NCBI RefSeq assembly: GCF_028369105.1
Contig: NZ_JAQNDO010000001.1
Location: 4,618,501 to 4,682,500 of the forward strand
Length of the DNA: 64,000 bases
From: Polyangium mundeleinium
Lineage (GTDB): Bacteria > Myxococcota_A > Polyangia > Polyangiales > Polyangiaceae
Direction of reading: 5' to 3'
The notes below the pieces were generated by a model. That model was not told the origin of the DNA, ran no database searches, and was given only the letters and a program-made list of their open reading frames with translations. Each line of letters begins with the position of its first letter. Position 1 is the first letter of the stretch. The translations under genes were made by a program, and so were the position numbers. This document shows positions 52,380 through 59,413 of the stretch, piece after piece.

Positions 52380-54170
52380 ATGTCGCGCGAAGCCCACATC
52401 CCCCTGCTGCTCTGGATCTCTGCGGCCATCGTCGTCCACTGGGCAGGCGGCAATGGCGCGGTGGAGGTCGCACAGGTCGTCGAGGATCGCGCGCAGATCC
52501 GTTCCCTCGTCGATGCGGTCCGTGAGGGACTTCGTCCCCAGGACACGCAGTTCGAGATCCTCGTGGATTCGCCCGCGACGCCCTCGCCGCAGGAAGCGGA
52601 GGCGCCCGAGGACAAGGCCGACGACACCAAGGACGAAGAGAAGCCGGATCCGGACGCCGTGCCGGAGCCGCCGAAGCCGCCCAAGATCAAGCCGCCTCCG
52701 CCGGAGAAGAAGGTCGAGCCGCCCAAGGTCGAGCCGCCCAAGGTCGAGCCTCCGAAGGAGGAGCCGAAGGTGGTCCCGCCGCCGCCTCCGCTCGTGGCGC
52801 CGCCGCCGCCGCCTCCGCCGCCGCCGCCTCCACCTCCTTCGGAGGAGGTCGCGAAGCAGGAGCCGCCGAAGCCGATCGAGCCGGATCGCCGCATCGCCGT
52901 GCGCCAGCACGTCGAGCCGAACCAGAAGGACAACCCCGACGCGAGTCGCATCGCGGATCAGGCGAACACCGTGAAGGAGGAGACGGTCGCGCGTCTCCGG
53001 TCGCATGATCAGGATCATGCGAATCCAAACGCGGGCGCGATGAAGAAGCCCGCGACCTCCGGCGAGGGGAACGACGACCACGAGAAGGTCGCCGACAGCG
53101 AGGAGAAGGCCGGCTCGAACAAGGCGCCGGGCGAGTCGAAGGATCACAGCGAGAGCGCCGAGCATCACCACACGGCGAGGCCGGCGCCGCCCGCAGCGAT
53201 CGCGCGGACGTCGCCGCCGCCCATGGCACCCGGCGGAACGACCGGCGGTGGAGGCGCGAACACGCCGAAGGCGCCCGCAGGTCCGCCCCCGAGCCCCGGC
53301 GGTGCGGGCCCCGCGTCACCCGAGGTCGTCGCAGGCGCCGGCCCAGGCGGGTTCACGATGGATCCGGCGAACCCGGGCGGCGACGGCAAGAGCCGAAGGG
53401 CCGGAAAGAAGCGGCAACCGGCGCCTTACCAGGCCCCGGTGAAGGTCGGCTCCGTGGGCCTCGGCGCGCCCGGGATCGCGGGCGGGCCGAACCTGAACCT
53501 CTCGCACGCGGGTTTCGAGGCCTCGGTCGGTCGGGAAAAACTCGAGGCCGAGCGCGCGGCGGACGGTGCGGCGCGACGCAGCGCGCACCGCGGCAAGTGG
53601 GAGAAGAACAACTTCGGCAAGTACAAGGCGGCGATCGAGAACTACGAGCCGACGGTGAAGGTCGGCAACCAGACGGCGCTGAACGCCGCGCAGTCCGCGT
53701 TCGCGACGTACCTGAACACGATCCACAACCGCCTGCACCCGATCTTCGCCGAGGAGTTCCTCGCGTCGCTCGACAACCTCCCGCAGGAGCACGGGCTGAA
53801 CAAGAACCTCGTCACGCACCTCGAGATCGTGCTGAGCAAGGACGAGGGGAAGATCGTGAAGATGGGCGTGACGAAGGCGAGCGGGATGACGGCCTTCGAC
53901 ATCGTCGCGCTGAACTCGATGAACCGTTCGTCGCCGTTCGGGAAGGCGCCCGAGGCGATCGTCTCGCACGACGGCAGGGTCTATCTGCACTGGGAGTTCC
54001 ACCGCGATCCGGTGGACGCGTGCAGCACGCGCAATGCGTTCCCGTACATCCTGCCCGACCCGAAGGGCGGCGGCAGCGTCTCCCCGGTCGGTCCGCCGCG
54101 CGCGCCGACGCTGACGCCCTCCGATGAGCGACGCGGCCCACCGCCGCTCCTTCCTGTCCCGACTCGCTGA
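52380..54170 (+). CDS. TonB-like proline-rich energy-transducer protein
   Basis: A 596-residue protein with a short N-terminus, one transmembrane helix (IPLLLWISAAIVVHWAGG, residues ~6-23) and a very long Pro-rich periplasmic stretch (PPKVEPPKVEPP, a run of PPPPPP), then Ala/Gly/Pro linkers. The C-terminal ~220 residues hold a compact domain (KWEKNNFGKYKAAIENYEPT, FATYLNTIHNRLHPIFAEEF, HLEIVLSKDEGKIVKMGVTK, VYLHWEFHRDPVDACS), a TonB-like fold by order and strand pattern. The architecture fits a TonB family transducer, but no ExbB/ExbD gene lies near. An upstream in-frame GTG (52233) would add ~49 residues; ATG 52380 places the helix at the very start, as in TonB. Confidence 0.72.
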   Translation: MSREAHIPLLLWISAAIVVHWAGGNGAVEVAQVVEDRAQIRSLVDAVREGLRPQDTQFEILVDSPATPSPQEAEAPEDKADDTKDEEKPDPDAVPEPPKPPKIKPPPPEKKVEPPKVEPPKVEPPKEEPKVVPPPPPLVAPPPPPPPPPPPPPSEEVAKQEPPKPIEPDRRIAVRQHVEPNQKDNPDASRIADQANTVKEETVARLRSHDQDHANPNAGAMKKPATSGEGNDDHEKVADSEEKAGSNKAPGESKDHSESAEHHHTARPAPPAAIARTSPPPMAPGGTTGGGGANTPKAPAGPPPSPGGAGPASPEVVAGAGPGGFTMDPANPGGDGKSRRAGKKRQPAPYQAPVKVGSVGLGAPGIAGGPNLNLSHAGFEASVGREKLEAERAADGAARRSAHRGKWEKNNFGKYKAAIENYEPTVKVGNQTALNAAQSAFATYLNTIHNRLHPIFAEEFLASLDNLPQEHGLNKNLVTHLEIVLSKDEGKIVKMGVTKASGMTAFDIVALNSMNRSSPFGKAPEAIVSHDGRVYLHWEFHRDPVDACSTRNAFPYILPDPKGGGSVSPVGPPRAPTLTPSDERRGPPPLLPVPTR

Positions 54171-54294
54171 GAGGGTGTTCCCCAGGCTGCTGCGCGGCTC
54201 GATGCGTCGGTCGGCCTCGCTCGACGTACAGAGTACGCCTCGCTCGGCCTCCCTAGCCTCGAGCCGCTCGCGACGCCTGTGGAACACCCTCTGA
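54169..54294. repeat. 126 bp inverted-repeat element after the TonB-like gene
   Basis: GAGAGGGTGTTCC at the left end (from the stop codon onward) is the inverse of GGAACACCCTC at 54281-54291. Inside are GGCTCGA and TCGAGCC in inverted order and two copies of a CCTCGCTCG segment. It has no reading frame of note. It may act as a terminator or as a small non-autonomous element. Confidence 0.7.
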
Positions 54295-54306
54295 GGGGGC
54301 TTCCCG

Positions 54307-54430
54307 GGCGCAGCCCCAAGCGTAGATGGGGTTTGGGGCGTAGCTCGGCTTGCCGAGCGTAGCCCCAAGCGTAGATGGGGTTTGGGGCGTAGCTCGGCTT
54401 GCCGAGCGTAGCCCCAAGCGTAGACAGGTT
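54307..54430. repeat. Palindromic element copies D, 49 bp tandem
   Basis: Two full copies of a 49 bp unit (54321-54369 and 54370-54418), identical over nearly their length, preceded by a partial one and followed by a diverged start (TAGACAGG). Each unit carries GTTTGGGGCGTAGCTCGG and its inverted partner CCGAGCGTAGCCCCAAG, as in the copies at 2916, 22440 and 34152. Confidence 0.88.
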
Positions 54431-54482
54431 TGTCTAGGACAACGCGAGACGGGCCGCCTCGAAGCTGGTAGCATCGCCTCCG

Positions 54483-54986
54483 ATGTCCAAGGACGCTGCA
54501 TCCGCCGCTCGCGTGAGCATCGCGCGGATAGAGCAAACGCTCGCGGACTCGCCGGCTTTCGTCCGTGTCGAGCCGCGGTTTTACGTGGTCCGGCAGGGGA
54601 CGGCGTACATCTACATCCAGATCCTCCCGTGGGAGCCGGACCGCGCCGTCGTGCGGTTCGTGGCGCAGCTCGTCCGCGGGGTCGAGATGACGCCCGACCT
54701 CGCGATGAAGCTCCTGCGCATGAACGCGCGCCTCCGGTTCGGGGCCTTCGGCTACGTCGCGCAGGACGCGTGCGTGGTCCTCGTGCACACGCTGCTCGGC
54801 GGCGAGACGCTCGATCCGGACGAAATCCTCGCCGCGCTGCGGGACATGTCCGTCATCGCCGACGAGTACGACGACCGGATCTTCGAGGAGTTCGGCGGAC
54901 ACCGCATGCAGGACTTGATCGACGCGTCCGCGGCCTCGGCGTTCTTCGACGACACGGTCCACCCACGCGACTGGAGCGACGCGTGA
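54483..54986 (+). CDS. YbjN-domain protein
   Basis: A 167-residue protein with the YbjN/CesT-like chaperone fold: ARIEQTLADSPAFVRVEPRF, YIYIQILPWEPDRAVVRFVA, TPDLAMKLLRMNARLRFGAF, CVVLVHTLLGGETLDPDEIL and an acidic C-terminus. Such proteins share the type III secretion chaperone fold and are often stress-linked regulators; function here is not known. The gene follows the palindrome cluster at 54307 by ~50 bp, with no obvious promoter. It is 43 bp upstream of the membrane protein gene at 55030, with which it may be co-transcribed. Confidence 0.8.
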   Translation: MSKDAASAARVSIARIEQTLADSPAFVRVEPRFYVVRQGTAYIYIQILPWEPDRAVVRFVAQLVRGVEMTPDLAMKLLRMNARLRFGAFGYVAQDACVVLVHTLLGGETLDPDEILAALRDMSVIADEYDDRIFEEFGGHRMQDLIDASAASAFFDDTVHPRDWSDA

Positions 54987-55029
54987 GCCTGCGTCTTGCA
55001 GGGGGTCGCTCGCGGCGAGCCCGACCTCG

Positions 55030-56136
55030 ATGAGCACGGAAGGCGAAAGCACCGAAGCGCCCGAAGCACCCCGAGCCGCCCCGCCTGCGCGTCCCGAGCC
55101 AAAGGCGAGTTCGGGTGTGCTCGCGTTCGTGCGGCCGCTCGCAGCGTTCGGGGTGCTCGCGATGCTGCTCGGACGTGCGTTCGGTCCCTCGGTGCGAGGC
55201 TTGGTGGTCGGGCTCGGCAGGACGGGGGATCTCCTCGAGCTCGCGGGCGCGGCGATGTCGTACTTTTTCCTGATCCTTGCGATCGTCGGCGTCCTCTCGC
55301 TCGGGCTCTCCGCGCTTCAGGCGCGTCTGCCGGCGGTCGTTCGTTTTGGTGCCGTCTTCGCGAGCGGGCTCGTCGTGCTCGTGGCGCTCCTCGGGGCGGT
55401 GTCACGTGTGCCAGACCCATCGCTCGTTCTCGTGGGGGGCGTCGCGTGCGCGCTCGCGCTCCTCGCGGCCTGGGACACGATGCGGACGCCGTTCGCGCGG
55501 GCGACGGCGGTGATGCTGGGGCTGCTCGGGCTCGGCGGGCTCGCGCGGGTCGCGTCGGTGCTGCTCGTGATGCGGGACGTGGCGGCGCCCGAGTCGCTCG
55601 CGCGGATCGCGCGCGGCGTCTCGACGGTGGGGCTTTTGCTCGACGGCGCGGCGATGGCGGTGGCCGTGGGGTTCGTCGCGTCGCGCGGGAAGAAGCTCAC
55701 GAGCCCGGCCACGCTCGCGGCGCTCGCGGTCGCGCTCTTCGCCACGCGGCAAGCGCTCGCGGGCACGTCCGACGAGGCGGCCGCGGTGAGCGTGCTGCTC
55801 GCGCGTGCCGCGAAAAACCTGGTCTTGAGGCCCGAGCCTTTCGCTTCGCCCGCGATCGCGACGTTCGTCGCCTTCGCGGCGCCTGCGGTCGCGGTCGCGG
55901 CGCTCGCGACGCGCACGCTCACGCCGGCGCTCTCGGGGGCGATCGCGCTCCTGCTCGTGGCGCGGGGTGCGCCGGACGTGCCGCTCTGCGCGCTCGCGCT
56001 CGTGCTCGCGTCGCTCGCGACGGTGCTCGCGTCGCGGGATCATCGGGGGCTTTGGGCCGCGATCACGCGCGCGGAGTCGACGCCGGAGGAAGGCCCCGGG
56101 GCGAGCGGGGACGCGAAGGGCGCGCGGCCGAGCTGA
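55030..56136 (+). CDS. Hypothetical polytopic membrane protein
   Basis: A 368-residue membrane protein with ~10 hydrophobic segments (LAAFGVLAMLLG, YFFLILAIVGVLSLGLSA, FGAVFASGLVVLVALLGAVS, VMLGLLGLGGLARVASVLLV and more) after ~30 Pro/Glu-rich residues. The composition is strongly Ala/Leu/Val and the helices are unremarkable. No signature of a known transporter family is seen. It lies 43 bp after the YbjN gene and 123 bp before the cupredoxin-like gene. Confidence 0.65.
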   Translation: MSTEGESTEAPEAPRAAPPARPEPKASSGVLAFVRPLAAFGVLAMLLGRAFGPSVRGLVVGLGRTGDLLELAGAAMSYFFLILAIVGVLSLGLSALQARLPAVVRFGAVFASGLVVLVALLGAVSRVPDPSLVLVGGVACALALLAAWDTMRTPFARATAVMLGLLGLGGLARVASVLLVMRDVAAPESLARIARGVSTVGLLLDGAAMAVAVGFVASRGKKLTSPATLAALAVALFATRQALAGTSDEAAAVSVLLARAAKNLVLRPEPFASPAIATFVAFAAPAVAVAALATRTLTPALSGAIALLLVARGAPDVPLCALALVLASLATVLASRDHRGLWAAITRAESTPEEGPGASGDAKGARPS

Positions 56137-56185
56137 GGTCTTCGCTTTTCTTGCGAAACCGGCGGGACGAACCCGCGCCCTGCCG

Positions 56186-56214
56186 TTGACGTGCCGCGAG
56201 GCGTTCACTAGGAC
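56186..56214 (+). promoter_or_regulatory. Sigma-70-like promoter
   Basis: TTGACG at 56186-56191 and TAGGAC at 56209-56214, 17-base spacer, about 45 bases before ATG 56260. It probably starts transcription of the cupredoxin-like gene and perhaps of the heme/copper genes after it. Confidence 0.55.
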
Positions 56215-56259
56215 GCGGGGAGCGCTCGCTCGGCCCCTCCTGCGGCGCACACGGCGAAC

Positions 56260-57075
56260 ATGACCACCCATCGAACAGCCTGGATCGTCCCTTCGGTCGT
56301 GGCTCTGCTCGCCTTCGCGGCGGGTTGTCAGAAGGAGACGGGGAGCTCGCCTTCGCCCGCGGCGTCCGCAGCGGCGAGCGCGGCCCCGGCGGGCAAGCTC
56401 GGCAGCGCGACGCTGCGCGGCGAAGTGCGCTTCACGGGCGCGCCGCCCGAGATGAAGGTGCCCGCGAAGCGCGCGCAGGCGACCGACGTCTGCAAGGACA
56501 AACAGCTCGTCCACGACGCCGTGATCGTCCAGGGGGGCAAGCTGAAGGACGTGCTCGTCCGCATCGCGCCGAAGAGTTTCGAGGGGCGCTACGAGGTGCC
56601 GCCGGCCGCGACCGTGGATCAGCAGGACTGCGTGTACGTGCCGCGGATCCAGGGCGTCCTCAGCGGGCAGGAGATCGTCGTGAAGAACAGCGACCGGACG
56701 CTGCACAACGTGCACACGTACCTCGGCGCGGAGACGGTCTTCAACGAGGCGACGGCGATGGGATCGCCGCCGATCGCGAAGCGCTTGCCGCCCTCCGGCA
56801 TCGTACGGTTTGGATGCGACATCCACCCGTGGATGCGGAGCTTCGTCGTGGTCACCGATCATCCGTTCTTCGCGGTGAGCGGCGCGGATGGAGCGTTTCG
56901 CATCGATCGCGTGCCGGCCGGCAAGGTTCGGCTGGAGGCGTTTCACGCCCGGTACGGCCTGAAGACGCAGGAGGTGACGGTGACCGACGGGCAGACGCTC
57001 GAGGTCGTCTTCTCGTTCGACGGCACCGAGCCGGAGCCCCCCGAGAACCAGGGCGAGCTCCAGGGACTTTGGTAG
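56260..57075 (+). CDS. Cupredoxin-like lipoprotein
   Basis: A 271-residue lipoprotein: MTTHRTAWIVPSVVALLAFAAGCQ places the lipidated Cys in AAGC. The middle has a cupredoxin-type blue-copper site: the His of TLHNVHTYLG and C-x2-H-x2-M in GCDIHPWMRS. The C-terminal part is a carboxypeptidase-regulatory-like beta domain (FFAVSGADGAFRIDRVPAGK, VRLEAFHARYGLKTQEVTV). Similar proteins accompany methylamine or cytochrome oxidase genes. The following genes (CtaB, DUF420, SCO) suggest a role in copper handling or electron transfer for the terminal oxidase, acting in the periplasm. ctaB starts ~190 bp later. Confidence 0.82.
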   Translation: MTTHRTAWIVPSVVALLAFAAGCQKETGSSPSPAASAAASAAPAGKLGSATLRGEVRFTGAPPEMKVPAKRAQATDVCKDKQLVHDAVIVQGGKLKDVLVRIAPKSFEGRYEVPPAATVDQQDCVYVPRIQGVLSGQEIVVKNSDRTLHNVHTYLGAETVFNEATAMGSPPIAKRLPPSGIVRFGCDIHPWMRSFVVVTDHPFFAVSGADGAFRIDRVPAGKVRLEAFHARYGLKTQEVTVTDGQTLEVVFSFDGTEPEPPENQGELQGLW

Positions 57076-57265
57076 GCCTGACCCCGTTGTCTCGAACCTG
57101 GGTTGACCCCACGATCGCGCTGGGCTTTCCTCCCGCGCGCCGCGCCACCGAGCTAGGCTCCCCCCGCTTCATGACGTTGTCCTGTATGGTCGTTGTTTCT
57201 CCCGCCGTGTTTCCTGGCCCCACGCGCGTGCCCCCGTGTGCTGCCTCTGCTATCGAGGTGCGCGC

Positions 57266-58222
57266 ATGACGATCCCCGCGGAGCCGCTCGGCGACGTGCA
57301 CATGAACCGCCGTGATTCGGGCTACGAGCAGCGCGGGCCTTCGTTCGGGGCCGTCGCGCGAGATCTCGTCGCGCTGACGAAGCCTCGCGTCACGGTCATC
57401 GTGGTCGCGACGATGCTCGGCGGGGCGTGGGTCGCGAACCGTTTCGCGCACGAGCAAGGACTGCCCGGGGTGTCTCCGGGGGTCGTCATGCTCTCGCTCC
57501 TCGCGACGGTGCTCGTCGTCGGCGGCGCGAACGCGCTGAACATGTACCTGGAGCGCGACACGGACGGGTTCATGGCCCGGACGAAGAACCGGCCGCTGCC
57601 CGCGGGCCGGATCTCGCCGAAGCTCGCGCTCTGGTTCGGCCTCGCGATCTCCGCGCTCTCGCTCGGCTTGTTCGGGCTCGCGGTGAACATGACGACGACG
57701 CTGCTCGCGGCGTTCGCCTTGTTCTCGTACGTGCTCATCTACACGCCGCTGAAGCGAAAGACGACGCTGGCGCTGCTCATCGGATCGGTGCCCGGGGCGA
57801 TCCCGCCGCTGCTCGGCTGGACGACGGTGACCGATCGCGTCGACGGCCCCGGCGCGGCGCTCTTCGGCATCCTGTTCCTGTGGCAGGTGCCGCATTTCCT
57901 GGCGATCTCCATGTTCCGCAGCCGTGACTACCAGCGCGCGGGCCTCAAGGTGCTCCCGATCGAGCGCGGGGATCGCCACACGCGGCACCAGATCGTCGGT
58001 TATCTGGTCCTGCTCGTGCTGGTCTCGCTCCTGCTCGTCCCGCTCGGCGTCGCCGGTCCCGTGTATCTCGCCTCGGCCGCGCTGCTCGGCCTCGGCTTCC
58101 TCGGCTTCGGCGCGTGGGGGCTCCGCCCGACGGTGCTAGGGACACGATGGGCGCGCAGGCTCTTCGCGATCTCGATCGTGTACCTGATGCTGCTGCACGC
58201 CGCGCTGATCATCGGCGCCTGA
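57266..58222 (+). CDS. ctaB: Protoheme IX farnesyltransferase CtaB (heme O synthase)
   Basis: A 318-residue integral membrane prenyltransferase of the UbiA superfamily that converts heme B to heme O for cytochrome oxidase. Diagnostic stretches: LVALTKPRVTVIVVATMLGG, NALNMYLERDTDGFMARTKN with the N-x3-D-x3-D type motif, RPLPAGR, YTPLKRKTTLALLIGSVPGA and IPPLLGW; about eight transmembrane helices follow. ATG 57266 has GAGG close upstream; an earlier GTG at 57236 is less likely. DUF420 and SCO genes follow within 500 bp, so this is a cytochrome oxidase assembly unit; no oxidase subunit gene is in the window. Confidence 0.93.
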   Translation: MTIPAEPLGDVHMNRRDSGYEQRGPSFGAVARDLVALTKPRVTVIVVATMLGGAWVANRFAHEQGLPGVSPGVVMLSLLATVLVVGGANALNMYLERDTDGFMARTKNRPLPAGRISPKLALWFGLAISALSLGLFGLAVNMTTTLLAAFALFSYVLIYTPLKRKTTLALLIGSVPGAIPPLLGWTTVTDRVDGPGAALFGILFLWQVPHFLAISMFRSRDYQRAGLKVLPIERGDRHTRHQIVGYLVLLVLVSLLLVPLGVAGPVYLASAALLGLGFLGFGAWGLRPTVLGTRWARRLFAISIVYLMLLHAALIIGA

Positions 58223-58232
58223 GCACGAACCC

Positions 58233-58691
58233 ATGAGCGCCGAAAGCATCGGTCGTCTGCTCGCGCCGCTGAACGCGCTGCTCAACGCGACGAGCGCGAC
58301 GCTGCTCTTCGCCGGCTTCGTCGCCATCAAGCAGCGCAACATCGAGGCCCACCGGTGGCGGATGCAGGGCGCGTTCATCGCCTCGGGCGTCTTCCTCGTG
58401 AGCTACGTGGCGCGCTTCGCGCTCACGGGGACGCATCGGTTCCCCGACGTCGGGATCGTCCGGACGATCTACCTCGTGATCCTCTCGACCCACACGCTGC
58501 TCGCGATGGCGGCGCTGCCGCTCGTGATCGTGACGCTCCGGCTCGGTCGTCAGGGGCGCTTCGAGGCGCACCGCAAGCTCGCGAAGATCACGTTCCCGAT
58601 CTGGGCGTACGTCTCGGTGACGGGCATCGTCGTGTATCTCATGCTCTACCACCTCGCGCCGATGCTCGCGGGCGCGGCGCACGCGCCTTGA
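58233..58691 (+). CDS. DUF420 membrane protein
   Basis: A 152-residue protein with four hydrophobic helices matching DUF420 (often beside ctaB and SCO genes, cytochrome oxidase assembly-linked). It contains LNALLNATSATLLFAGFVAI, QRNIEAHRWRMQGAFIASG, THTLLAMAALPLVIVTLRLG and RFEAHRKLAKITFPIWAYVS. The paired EAHR/HRK His residues on the helix ends resemble metal- or heme-related positions. It starts 10 bp after the ctaB stop. Confidence 0.85.
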   Translation: MSAESIGRLLAPLNALLNATSATLLFAGFVAIKQRNIEAHRWRMQGAFIASGVFLVSYVARFALTGTHRFPDVGIVRTIYLVILSTHTLLAMAALPLVIVTLRLGRQGRFEAHRKLAKITFPIWAYVSVTGIVVYLMLYHLAPMLAGAAHAP

Positions 58692-58725
58692 CCCTGCGCG
58701 GAGCGACGCCTACACCACGCTCGTC

Positions 58726-59412
58726 GTGACATCGCGCGTGGAGACCCGAGACGAAGGCGGAACGGACGCGGGGGCCGCTCCCCCGCAAGAAGCTCGACCT
58801 GCGCCGCCCCCCGCGCGCGCGAAGCGGTTCCCGTGGCTCGTCTTCGGGATCGTGTTCGCGCTGGTGTTGGTCACGCGGATCGTGATCACGCCGCGGCCGT
58901 CGGCGCCGAAGCCGGTGCTGGAGCTGCCCGCGTACACGCTCACCGATCATCACGGAAAGCCGTTCGGCGCGGCTGATCTGCGCGGCAAGCCGTACATCGC
59001 GGACTTCGTGTTCACGAGCTGCCCGAGTGTCTGCCCGCGCCTCACGAAGCGGATGGTCGAGGTGCAGAAGCGCACGGCGGATCTCGGCGAGAAGCTTCAC
59101 CTCGTGACGTTCTCGGTCGATCCGGAGAACGACACGCCGGAGGTGCTGGCCGCGTACGGGCGCAAGTACGGCGCGGACGAGGCGCGCTGGACCTTCCTCA
59201 CGGGTCCGCTCGGCGAGGTGGAGACCGTGGTGCTGCGCGGCTTCAAGATCGCGATGGGCAAGAAGGAGACGCCCGAGGGCATCCTCGAGATCTTCCACGG
59301 CGAGCGTTTCGTGCTCGTCGACGGCGAGGGCAAGATCCGCGGCTTCTACGATGCGGATGACGCAGGGATCGAGGCGATCGTGCGAGACGCGCGGCTCGTC
59401 TTGGACCGCTGA
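58726..59412 (+). CDS. SCO1/SenC-family copper chaperone
   Basis: A 228-residue protein with an N-terminal membrane anchor (FPWLVFGIVFALVLVTRIVI) and a thioredoxin-fold domain. It carries the copper-binding motif CPSVCP (C-x3-C in FTSCPSVCPRL) and the distal His of EIFHGERFVLVD, the usual SCO ligand set. It supplies copper to cytochrome oxidase or acts as a thiol reductase. The start is GTG 58726, 34 bp after the DUF420 stop; a second in-frame GTG is at 58738. The stop is immediately next to the convergent stop of the kinase fusion gene. Confidence 0.92.
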   Translation: MTSRVETRDEGGTDAGAAPPQEARPAPPPARAKRFPWLVFGIVFALVLVTRIVITPRPSAPKPVLELPAYTLTDHHGKPFGAADLRGKPYIADFVFTSCPSVCPRLTKRMVEVQKRTADLGEKLHLVTFSVDPENDTPEVLAAYGRKYGADEARWTFLTGPLGEVETVVLRGFKIAMGKKETPEGILEIFHGERFVLVDGEGKIRGFYDADDAGIEAIVRDARLVLDR

Positions 59413-59413
59413 A

